NCBI GenBank assembly: GCA_946407325.1 | Contig: CAMJNN010000063.1 | Coordinates: forward strand, 1-7,046 | Source: an uncultured Prevotellaceae bacterium | GTDB taxonomy: Bacteria; Bacteroidota; Bacteroidia; Bacteroidales; Bacteroidaceae | Length of the DNA stretch: 7,046 nt | Direction: 5' to 3' | Shown here: piece by piece, positions 1-5,388 of the stretch | Position numbering within the stretch: position 1 is the first letter of the stretch | Layout of the letters: every line of letters begins with the position of its first letter | The notes under the pieces: model-generated | What the model was told of the DNA's origin: nothing | Database searches by the model: none | Seen by the model: the letters and a program-made list of their open reading frames with translations, nothing else | Program-made: the position numbers and the translations under genes

Positions 1-437
1 TAAGTTTTCTGAAATAAGTTGGTTTTGTAACTCATTTTGGTTCAGGAACAACTGAGGGTTATAAAAAGCATCTATTTCTGTCTGTTTCAAATCTTTATAG
101 TCTAATGACAAAGCCATTTCTGATAACAAATCAAGCATATACGAGTTATTTGTTTCAAAATGTGGTGACTTATTGTTGAGACTATCATAATACTCCTTCC
201 ATGCTTGACGAACCCTTTTGTTTTCTTGAAATACAACATCAATAATATTTATGAGTTTACCCAATCTCTAGTAATCGGATTTGCTTTACGATTTGCCATT
301 AATGTCAAGAACACCCTCAATTGGGCATCTTTCTTTGCCTTACGGTCTTGGTATTTGATTCCAAAAAACCATACAATAATAGGCACGACTGCTACAGCAA
401 CTACTTGTGCTATGGCTAAAATGAGATTTGTATCCAT
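1..437 (-). pseudogene. DUF6680-like membrane protein, frameshifted, 3' end outside window
   Basis: The ATG at 435-437 opens a frame with a hydrophobic N-terminal segment (about residues 4-27), then a basic, charged stretch and the motif RVFLTLMANRK. It stops at TAA 249-251 after 62 residues. Another frame takes over at once and stays open to base 1 (NIIDVVFQENKRVRQAWKEYY and on, about 83 codons visible). Inserting one T after the TCA codon (252-254) would give ...WVNSLNIIDVVF..., joining the two halves into one continuous protein. The join resembles, from memory, the DUF6680 pattern (LMATR...LN.IDVVF...V..AWK.Y). That family's function is unknown; it has one N-terminal membrane helix and a cytosolic helical domain. 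No slippery heptamer is visible, so I read this as a one-base deletion or a sequencing error rather than programmed frameshifting. A TTG at 444-446 is a poorer start. It lies downstream of galE and shares no pathway with it. Confidence 0.7.
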
Positions 438-467
438 AGTTCTCAAATCATTTAATTAATTTCTCTG

Positions 468-587
468 TTAACTGCTTATCGGCACATCGCTACACCAGCC
501 GTGGCCCAGATCCCAATGCTCGTCATACACAAACTCGAAATACGGTAGCGAGAACTCTGTCTCAAGCAACTCAGTGTCAATATCCAT
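468..587 (-). CDS. hypothetical 39-aa protein overlapping the galE stop
   Basis: An ATG at 585-587 lies just before the galE stop (TGA 577-579), so the two frames overlap by 11 nt in the arrangement AATGGATATTGA. The 39-residue product starts MDIDTELLETEFSLPYFEF and ends near GWCSDVPISS. It is acidic and rich in aromatics (F, Y, W), with no membrane segment or motif I recognise. Ribosomes ending galE could restart here by translational coupling. It might also be the leftover start of a gene deleted between galE and the DUF6680-like pseudogene. The open frame is too short for its length to count as evidence, so confidence is low. Confidence 0.3.
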   Translation of the reverse strand: MDIDTELLETEFSLPYFEFVYDEHWDLGHGWCSDVPISS

Positions 588-1587
588 TCGGATTATTCTT
601 CTGCCAATTCCAGCTATCACGGCACATCTCTTCAATGCCATATTGTGCCTTCCAGCCAAGCTCTGCCTCTGCCTTTGCAGGATTGCAGTAACAGGTGGCG
701 ATGTCGCCCGGACGGCGTGGCTTGATAGAATATGGCACCTTCACGCCATTGACTTTCTCAAAGGCCTTCACCACATCCAACACACTATAGCCATGACCGG
801 TGCCAAGGTTGTAGATGGCCAGGCCACAATGCTTCGCGATGGCTTTCAGCGCAGCTACATGGCCTGAGGCTAAGTCGCATACATGGATGTAGTCACGAAC
901 GCCAGTGCCATCGGGGGTGTCATAGTCATTGCCAAAGACACCCAACTCCTTGCGAATGCCCACCGCTGTCTGGGTAATATAGGGCATCAGGTTGTTGGGG
1001 ATGCCATTGGGGTTCTCACCAATCATACCGCTCTGGTGGGCGCCAATAGGATTGAAATAGCGGAGCAGTACCACATTCCACGCGGGGTCGGCTTTCTGCA
1101 CATCCATCAGCACCTCTTCCAACATGCTCTTGGTCTGACCATAAGGGTTGGTGCAATGACCTTTCGGGCAATCTTCCGTGATGGGAATGATGGCTGGATC
1201 GCCATATACCGTAGCTGAGCTGCTGAAGATAATATTCTTGCAATCATGCTGGCGCATCACATCCAACAGGATGAACGTGCCGGTCATGTTGTTATGATAA
1301 TACTCCAGAGGCTTTGACACAGATTCTCCCACAGCTTTCAATCCTGCAAAGTGGATAACGGCATCAAACTTATTCTCGTCAAAGACCTTTGAGAGTGCAT
1401 CCTTATCACGCACATCCACCTTGTAGAAAGGGATTTCCTTCCCAATAATCTTTGCCACACGTCGCAAAGACTCAGGATTACTATTCACCAGGTTGTCCAC
1501 CACAACCACGCTGTGGCCAGCCTTATCAAGCTCAATGATTGTATGGCTACCGATATAACCGGCGCCACCAGTAAGAAGTATGTTCAT
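577..1587 (-). CDS. galE: UDP-glucose 4-epimerase
   Basis: GalE interconverts UDP-glucose and UDP-galactose, and in many relatives UDP-GlcNAc and UDP-GalNAc, using tightly bound NAD in the cytosol. The 336-aa product is full length (E. coli GalE is 338). It opens with the Rossmann nucleotide-binding motif GGAGYIGSH (residues 7-15), followed by the acidic end of strand 2 (VVVVDNL, D31). The short-chain dehydrogenase/reductase catalytic set is intact: Ser124 in FSSSATVYG, Tyr149 and Lys153 in NPYGQTK, the same numbering as E. coli. RYFNPIGAH (176-184), the substrate-loop region GTGVRDYIHVCDLA and the C-terminal KPRRPGDIATCY segment are also typical. It starts 21 nt after the aminotransferase stop with no terminator between, so it is probably the third gene of the wbuC-aminotransferase-galE operon. 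In this setting it likely supplies galactose or GalNAc donors for a surface glycan. Its specificity between glucose and N-acetyl substrates cannot be read from sequence. Confidence 0.97.
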   Translation of the reverse strand: MNILLTGGAGYIGSHTIIELDKAGHSVVVVDNLVNSNPESLRRVAKIIGKEIPFYKVDVRDKDALSKVFDENKFDAVIHFAGLKAVGESVSKPLEYYHNNMTGTFILLDVMRQHDCKNIIFSSSATVYGDPAIIPITEDCPKGHCTNPYGQTKSMLEEVLMDVQKADPAWNVVLLRYFNPIGAHQSGMIGENPNGIPNNLMPYITQTAVGIRKELGVFGNDYDTPDGTGVRDYIHVCDLASGHVAALKAIAKHCGLAIYNLGTGHGYSVLDVVKAFEKVNGVKVPYSIKPRRPGDIATCYCNPAKAEAELGWKAQYGIEEMCRDSWNWQKNNPNGY

Positions 1588-1608
1588 AAAAATGTGCTTA
1601 TTTCAGCA

Positions 1609-2865
1609 TTAACAGATAGCACTCTTAATGGTTTCTACGATGTACTTCACGTCGTCATCAGAAACACATGGGCCAGAAGGTAAACACATGCCCATTTTAA
1701 AGATAGATTCAGAAATGCCATTAACGTATGCAGGAGCATACTTATACACTGGCTGCTTATGCATAGGCTTCCATGTAGGACGCACCTCAATGCCAGCTTT
1801 GTCCAGGTAAATACGCAAAGCCTCCACATTGTCATTGGGCTGACAGTCAGTAACAGCAGAGCTGGCTCTGTGAATCACACCAGCAGCACCACCTACTACA
1901 CCATTGACGATGGTCTTGTAGGCATTCTCCTGACCTTTAATTCTCAGTTCAGGATCAATGGTTATCGTGCATAGCCAATAGTTGGAGTCATACTCACCAG
2001 TGTTAGGCTGTGAATGAACGGTGATACCCTTTACATTATCCAGCAATTCCTCGTATAACCACTGCACATATTTATGATGTTTAATATGATCATCCACCAC
2101 CGTCATCTGGCCACGGCCAATGCCTGCACAGATATTGCTCATGCGGTAGTTATAGCCAATCTTCTCATGCTGGTAGTAAGGATAGCTTTCGCGGTACTGA
2201 GTGGCATACATCATCACCTCACGCCATTCGTCCTCGCTAGAAGTAATCAGTGCGCCGCCACCAGAGGTGGTTATCATCTTGTTACCGTTGAAGGATAGGA
2301 TGCCATACTTACCAAAGGTGCCTAGCATCTGACCATTGTACCTTGAGCCCAAACCCTCTGCAGAATCCTCTATGACTGGAATGCCATAGCGGTTGGCAAT
2401 CTCCATGATACGGTCAACCTGATAGGGCATGCCATATAATGTTACCGGCATAATGGCCTTAGGTTTCTTACCCGTCTTGGCAATACGGTCTTTGATGGCT
2501 GCCTCCAGCAAATCAGGATCCATATTCCAGGTATCTGCCTCGGAATCCACAAATACAGGAGTGGCACCCAGATAGGTGACAGGATGTGAGGAAGCACAGA
2601 AAGTAAAGCTCTGAACGATTACTTCATCACCAGGGCCTACTCCACTAACTATCAAGGATAAATGTACAGCAGCCGTACCGGACGACAAAGCCACCACCTT
2701 CTTGTTTTGACCAACAAAGGCATCCAGGTCTTTCTCAAAGCCATCCACATTCGGTCCCAATGGCACCACCCAATTAGTATCAAAAGCTTCCTTGATATAC
2801 TCCTGTTCTTTGCCGCTCATGTGAGCCAAACACAGAAGGATCCTTTTATTGTTTTGCATCTTCAT
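1609..2865 (-). CDS. PglE-like nucleotide-sugar aminotransferase (DegT/DnrJ/EryC1/StrS family)
   Basis: This is a PLP-dependent aminotransferase that transfers an amino group, usually from glutamate, to a 4-keto (or 3-keto) nucleotide sugar, making an amino-deoxy sugar for a surface glycan. Counting from the ATG at 2859, visible landmarks are the phosphate-binding SSGTAAVHLSL (59-69), the cofactor aspartate in IEDSAEGLGS (Asp165), and the Schiff-base lysine in SFNGNKMITTSGGG (Lys194). The C-terminal RPTWKPMHKQPVY is typical of PglE/LegC-type enzymes. The frame can be extended to a TTG at 2883, but ATG 2863-2865 or 2857-2859 is more likely; the family usually starts a few residues before a segment like RILLCLAHMSGKE. 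The length (416-418 aa) is slightly long because of a Gly/Ala-rich region near residues 308-344, which I believe is usual in Bacteroidota homologues. It lies 87 nt after the wbuC stop. The dehydratase, acetyltransferase and initiating sugar transferase that normally accompany such an enzyme are not in the window. The exact substrate is unknown. Confidence 0.92.
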   Translation of the reverse strand: MKMQNNKRILLCLAHMSGKEQEYIKEAFDTNWVVPLGPNVDGFEKDLDAFVGQNKKVVALSSGTAAVHLSLIVSGVGPGDEVIVQSFTFCASSHPVTYLGATPVFVDSEADTWNMDPDLLEAAIKDRIAKTGKKPKAIMPVTLYGMPYQVDRIMEIANRYGIPVIEDSAEGLGSRYNGQMLGTFGKYGILSFNGNKMITTSGGGALITSSEDEWREVMMYATQYRESYPYYQHEKIGYNYRMSNICAGIGRGQMTVVDDHIKHHKYVQWLYEELLDNVKGITVHSQPNTGEYDSNYWLCTITIDPELRIKGQENAYKTIVNGVVGGAAGVIHRASSAVTDCQPNDNVEALRIYLDKAGIEVRPTWKPMHKQPVYKYAPAYVNGISESIFKMGMCLPSGPCVSDDDVKYIVETIKSAIC

Positions 2866-2880
2866 TTTGATTTTCGCTTG

Positions 2881-2908
2881 CAAAAATAGTTATTATATAG
2901 CATATAAT
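2881..2908 (-). promoter_or_regulatory. possible promoter -7 box with adjacent palindrome
   Basis: On the minus strand, TATTTTTG (2881-2888) fits the Bacteroidota -7 consensus TAnnTTTG. Just upstream lies the inverted repeat ATTATAT-AGC-ATATAAT (2892-2908, plus-strand reading), placed where a repressor or a hairpin could affect initiation. No TTTG is found 19-21 nt upstream, and the leader would be only about 10-15 nt. An internal promoter for the aminotransferase is therefore possible but weak; the AT-rich spacer makes chance matches easy. Confidence 0.28.
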
Positions 2909-2952
2909 TGCAGATTTTTCCAATTATTTTTCATTATTCCAAGGATTATTAT

Positions 2953-3351
2953 TTACCCCCCCTCAAAAATATCATCATTTTCGAGAGGTTCCCAGGCTCC
3001 GTCTTTAGCCGACAGCAGGACGGTTCCAGACTCCAACGACTTCAATGTATGCCATTGCCCAGGCTCTACAATCAACAACGTCCCTACAGGCACCATATCG
3101 ACGACTTCAACAACCCCGAAGCTCTCTGGATCAGGGGTACCATCTTCTAAAGTCCTCGTATAGTCATACAAATACTCCTCAAAATGCCCACGGATGCAGA
3201 CCATCGTCTCAGAGGTATTCTTGTGCCTATGGATAGGAATGACAGTCCCTGGCTCGATAGCATTCAGCATGCGCTGCGACTGATCTTCTTCGCTATCACG
3301 CAGGTCTAAATGATATCGCAGCCTGGGATCCACCTTGGCTTTCTCGGTCAA
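2953..3351 (-). CDS. WbuC-family cupin fold metalloprotein
   Basis: This is a small single-domain cupin of the WbuC family, found in O-antigen and capsule loci across Gram-negative bacteria. The biochemical role is unsettled, probably metal-dependent sugar-related chemistry in the cytosol. Counting from the TTG at 3349-3351, the signature NAIEPGTVIPIHRHKNTSET carries the metal-binding His41, His43 and Glu48 of cupin motif 1. WHTLKSLESGTVLL carries His101 of motif 2. The family start normally has about ten more residues. Those residues are present in frame upstream (IKITLDVLDEL before TEKAK), but the codon where ATG is expected is ATA (3379-3381), and no ATG, GTG or TTG lies between it and the upstream stop at 3445-3447. 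The gene either uses TTG 3351 and lacks the first helix, uses a rare ATA/ATT start, or has lost its start by mutation. It is the first gene after the consensus promoter at 3547-3578 and leads the operon with the aminotransferase and galE. Confidence 0.85.
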   Translation of the reverse strand: MTEKAKVDPRLRYHLDLRDSEEDQSQRMLNAIEPGTVIPIHRHKNTSETMVCIRGHFEEYLYDYTRTLEDGTPDPESFGVVEVVDMVPVGTLLIVEPGQWHTLKSLESGTVLLSAKDGAWEPLENDDIFEGG

Positions 3352-3546
3352 CTCGTCAAGAACATCTAACGTAATCTTTATATCGGTTAAAGTTGAGATT
3401 AAGCAAAATCTTGGTGTATCGAAATCTTTGTAAAAGTCTAGATCTCAATCAATTACAGGGTGAGGATATTTTTGTAAGCCATTAAAAACAATCCCCACAT
3501 ATTTCTAATAAAGTGTTTATCTTCCATAAATGGAGATAATATAGTG
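3352..3546 (-). promoter_or_regulatory. leader region of the wbuC-aminotransferase-galE operon
   Basis: This is the stretch between the predicted transcription start (about 3540) and wbuC. It holds a 24-aa ORF (listed separately) and a 7-bp inverted repeat, TTGAGAT...ATCTCAA, separated by about 50 nt (roughly 3393-3456). It also holds the near-direct repeat AAAATCTTG / GAAATCTTT inside that loop. No U-run follows the repeat, so it is not a simple terminator. I recognise no riboswitch, and there is no gene for an UpxY/NusG-like antiterminator here. Confidence 0.35.
3453..3527 (-). CDS. possible 24-aa leader peptide
   Basis: The ORF begins at ATG 3525-3527, roughly 13 nt after the predicted transcription start, and ends at TAA 3453-3455. 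Its product starts MEDKHFIRNMW and ends YKNILTL: a charged start, then a hydrophobic middle (WGLFLM). It lies wholly within the 5' leader of the wbuC operon, in a different frame from wbuC. It has no Shine-Dalgarno sequence, which is not unusual in Bacteroidota. It could be a regulatory upstream ORF, a small membrane peptide, or chance. Confidence 0.25.
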   Translation of the reverse strand: MEDKHFIRNMWGLFLMAYKNILTL

Positions 3547-3578
3547 CAAAGATACTGACTATTCCCGATAAAAACAAA
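3547..3578 (-). promoter_or_regulatory. consensus Bacteroidota promoter for the wbuC operon
   Basis: On the minus strand the -33 element TTTG (3575-3578) is followed after exactly 20 nt by the -7 element TATCTTTG (3547-3554). This matches the primary sigma consensus of Bacteroidota (TTTG-N19-21-TAnnTTTG) at every defined position. Transcription should start near 3540 and run into wbuC, the aminotransferase and galE. It sits just downstream of the 328-aa DUF6266-like gene, so it separates the sugar-nucleotide operon from the phage-like block. Confidence 0.85.
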
Positions 3579-3628
3579 TGAATATAATAAAAAAAACAAA
3601 CCCACCCTCCCACTTACCTCAAACTCAA

Positions 3629-4615
3629 TTAAATCTGCATACCGTCACCACCATCGCCGTCATTGCCTCCGGTGTTGCCTCCATCACCTGTACCAGAGCC
3701 GCTACCCGAGCCTCCTGATGCTGGTGTTGGCTCTGCTACACTACCGATAACATGGTTGGAAAGAGGCTTCAGATAAACAACATGGGTATTGATACCACCA
3801 TAGCTGTTCGCACTCACCTTCATGGCATTATTGCCCTGATAGTTAGCCAACACCGTAGAATCTACATACAGATGCTGCGTACTTACCTTCAAGCCGCCAG
3901 TACCGTCCTCACGACTGTGCACCCATACAGCAGCGCCATCGGTAATCGCCTGACTCATACCCAACTTACCTTCCACCGAAGTGAAGCCCAGTGCAGATGC
4001 TACTTCCAGCAGCAAGGTGCTGTCGGCTGGACTCAGGATCACCTTATAGCCAAAAATCTTGGCACGAGGGATATTGGTCACACTGTCCACTGTCTGCTGT
4101 CCGTAGAAGAATGTCAGCTGGTCACCAGCCTCATAGTCATCATTGTTAGCGATCACCGCATTGGCGAGGTCTCCCACGGTGGTAGTGGCACCTATCACCA
4201 ATGAACCCAGGTTGATATCAGTAACCAGAATGTTATTGCCATTCTTGGTCATCGCAATCGAAGGCAGTGTGCCACGGGTAATCTGGTACGGTGCCAACAC
4301 ACTACCACCATTCAGTCGTACTTTCTTGGGTACATACACCTTCACCACATTCGTATTGGCTTGGACAAATGCGTTGTACTCGTTCATCTTGCCGTTCAAG
4401 CCCTCAAAGCCTTTCTTCAGTGTCTGGTTAAACTGGCGATACATGGCCGAGATATTACCCCACTGCGTACGAATTTGCATCTGTGCCTCACTGCGTCGAG
4501 GTACGCTCGCCTTGGCGGGTGCCTCATACGCTACTGTTCCATACCTGGTCTGCTTGAAAATCAGCTGACCTACCTTGCCACTTAACTGAGTGGCTACACC
4601 TGTTACTTTTGCCAT
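3629..4615 (-). CDS. DUF6266-like hypothetical protein with Gly-rich tail
   Basis: The 328-aa protein has no signal peptide and no membrane segment. The first ~90 residues (LSGKVGQLIFKQTRYGTVAY, then SVPRRSEAQMQIRTQWGNIS and a helical stretch) resemble the N-terminal pattern of DUF6266 proteins of Bacteroidota, which have no known function. The middle (about 100-290) looks beta-rich, with many V/I/T/G positions. The tail (300-325) is a low-complexity Gly/Ser/Asp run ending in MQI. The start is well supported by AAGGAG ending about 10 nt before the ATG, the most canonical ribosome binding site in the window. It follows the lipoprotein gene by 47 nt, with no terminator between, so it is probably last in the M15-spanin-like unit. 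The setting suggests a phage-derived structural or cargo protein, but that is inference. No stem-loop terminator follows it, only a G-rich tract and a T-run. Confidence 0.75.
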   Translation of the reverse strand: MAKVTGVATQLSGKVGQLIFKQTRYGTVAYEAPAKASVPRRSEAQMQIRTQWGNISAMYRQFNQTLKKGFEGLNGKMNEYNAFVQANTNVVKVYVPKKVRLNGGSVLAPYQITRGTLPSIAMTKNGNNILVTDINLGSLVIGATTTVGDLANAVIANNDDYEAGDQLTFFYGQQTVDSVTNIPRAKIFGYKVILSPADSTLLLEVASALGFTSVEGKLGMSQAITDGAAVWVHSREDGTGGLKVSTQHLYVDSTVLANYQGNNAMKVSANSYGGINTHVVYLKPLSNHVIGSVAEPTPASGGSGSGSGTGDGGNTGGNDGDGGDGMQI

Positions 4616-4662
4616 AAATTAAATCTCCTTAAAAACAAATCTTTAAACGTTAAACATTATAC

Positions 4663-5127
4663 CTACACTTTAAGTCTGACGATGACAATCAGCATGCTTA
4701 GTACAATCATCATCGCCAGTAACCATTTTAATACTGAAACCAAAGAAGAAGACCGATTTTCCTCTCGATCTGCAAATCGTGCATTCTGTGTCCGGATCGA
4801 ATCGTTCCGCTCGATATAGATGGAATCAACCACTACCCTTGCCTCTTCTTTCTTACTCCTCACATCGGCCATTGAGCGAACGCGTTCGCGATCCATTATC
4901 GTTGTCATCCGGATGGTGTCACCAGCCTCATTCTCCCTGATTGTTATCGTTTTCGTTACCATCAAGGTGTCATGTACCGCCACCATCACCTGTTCGTGCA
5001 CCGTGTCCCTTGTCTCAAGTAATGTCAGACTTCTCACATCAGACCTCACACTTCGTTGTGTTCCGCATCCCATCATACACAGGACACATGTCCCTGTGAG
5101 GGCAGCGGTCAATACGCTGTATCGCAT
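4663..5127 (-). CDS. putative lipoprotein with C-terminal membrane segment, spanin-like
   Basis: The start is ATG 5125-5127; a GTG immediately before it (5128-5130) would add one residue. The N-terminus (MRYSVLTAALTGTCVLC) is a signal peptide leading to a lipobox-like MMGC with Cys21. The -3 Met is not ideal, so lipidation is likely rather than certain. A charged, probably extended or coiled periplasmic region follows, rich in TRDT, DT.R and RDRERVRS-type repeats. Residues ~129-151 form a hydrophobic membrane helix (VSVLKWLLAMMIVLSMLIVIV). A lipid-anchored N-terminus plus a C-terminal inner-membrane helix is the architecture of phage unimolecular spanins (T1 gp11 type), which link outer and inner membranes and fuse them at lysis. 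The signal-peptide part lies inside the end of the preceding coiled-coil gene (89-nt overlap), as in Rz/Rz1 pairs. Similar short DTVxxRDR-rich lipoproteins are, from memory, common in Bacteroides prophages. The function is inferred from architecture only. Confidence 0.75.
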   Translation of the reverse strand: MRYSVLTAALTGTCVLCMMGCGTQRSVRSDVRSLTLLETRDTVHEQVMVAVHDTLMVTKTITIRENEAGDTIRMTTIMDRERVRSMADVRSKKEEARVVVDSIYIERNDSIRTQNARFADREENRSSSLVSVLKWLLAMMIVLSMLIVIVRLKV

Positions 5128-5338
5128 CACGCAACTCTTTTACCTCTTGACGAAGCTCCCTTACTTCTCGCTGCAAGGGCTCAGCGATATAGGCGCGAAA
5201 CTCCGTCACATATTCCTTACTCAGTTCCATGTCCTTCTGCCTGTTATCAGCTTTCAGACCTTCTACTTCCTGTCTGTGCTTCTTTCTGTCTATCACCCAC
5301 CCGCATCCGCCCAGTAAAGTGATAAAACCCAAAACCAT
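5039..5338 (-). CDS. membrane-anchored coiled-coil protein, spanin-like (Rz type)
   Basis: The 99-aa protein begins with a short hydrophobic segment (MVLGFITLLGGCGWVI, ~2-16) that would anchor it in the inner membrane. LGGC at Cys12 could instead act as a lipobox. Residues ~18-77 are charged and heptad-like (EVEGLKADN...REVRELRQEVKELRDAI), a probable coiled coil. The C-terminus carries three cysteines in RCPHRDMCPVYDG...KCEV (79, 85, 97), like the Cys-containing tails of small TM/coiled-coil proteins in Bacteroides prophages. Topology and size match an inner-membrane spanin. The next gene, a lipoprotein, starts inside it in another frame. The ATG at 5336-5338 is one base after the stop of a 13-codon mini-ORF (TAG-T-ATG), so translation may be coupled. 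A holin role is less likely because there is only one short membrane segment. Confidence 0.7.
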   Translation of the reverse strand: MVLGFITLLGGCGWVIDRKKHRQEVEGLKADNRQKDMELSKEYVTEFRAYIAEPLQREVRELRQEVKELRDAIQRIDRCPHRDMCPVYDGMRNTTKCEV

Positions 5339-5339
5339 A

Positions 5340-5381
5340 CTAGTTAAATCTACCCCATAATTCCTTAATTTTTAGTTCCAT
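5340..5381 (-). CDS. possible 13-aa mini-ORF between M15 peptidase and coiled-coil gene
   Basis: The sequence TGAGGAGTTTATG fuses the stop codon of the M15 gene (5389-5391) to a strong Shine-Dalgarno (GAGGAG) and an ATG (5379-5381). The frame encodes MELKIKELWGRFN and stops at TAG 5340-5342, one base before the ATG of the coiled-coil gene. The frame differs from both neighbours. It may serve as a translational relay that carries ribosomes from the peptidase to the coiled-coil gene, whose own binding site is weak. It is too short to judge as a protein. Confidence 0.3.
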   Translation of the reverse strand: MELKIKELWGRFN

Positions 5382-5388
5382 AAACTCC

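Noticed and set aside
205..459. 84-aa plus-strand frame at the left edge
   Set aside because: It is antisense to the DUF6680-like pseudogene, whose protein-level continuity across the frameshift is better support.
574..1243. Plus-strand frames of 97 and 111 aa and a minus-strand 75-aa frame within galE
   Set aside because: These are shadows of an intact GalE with all catalytic residues.
3752..4568. Plus-strand open frames of 150 and 141 aa opposite the DUF6266-like gene
   Set aside because: They overlap each other and lie wholly antisense to a 328-aa gene with a strong ribosome binding site. No family features are seen.
5128..5130. GTG as start of the lipoprotein gene
   Set aside because: An ATG follows immediately and gives a normal signal peptide (MRYSVLTAAL); the GTG would only add one residue.
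4820..5317. 165-aa plus-strand open frame opposite the spanin-like genes
   Set aside because: It is antisense to two overlapping genes with clear topology. Its composition (Ser/Thr/Ile/Val-rich) mirrors the DT.R repeats on the other strand, and it has no recognisable domain.
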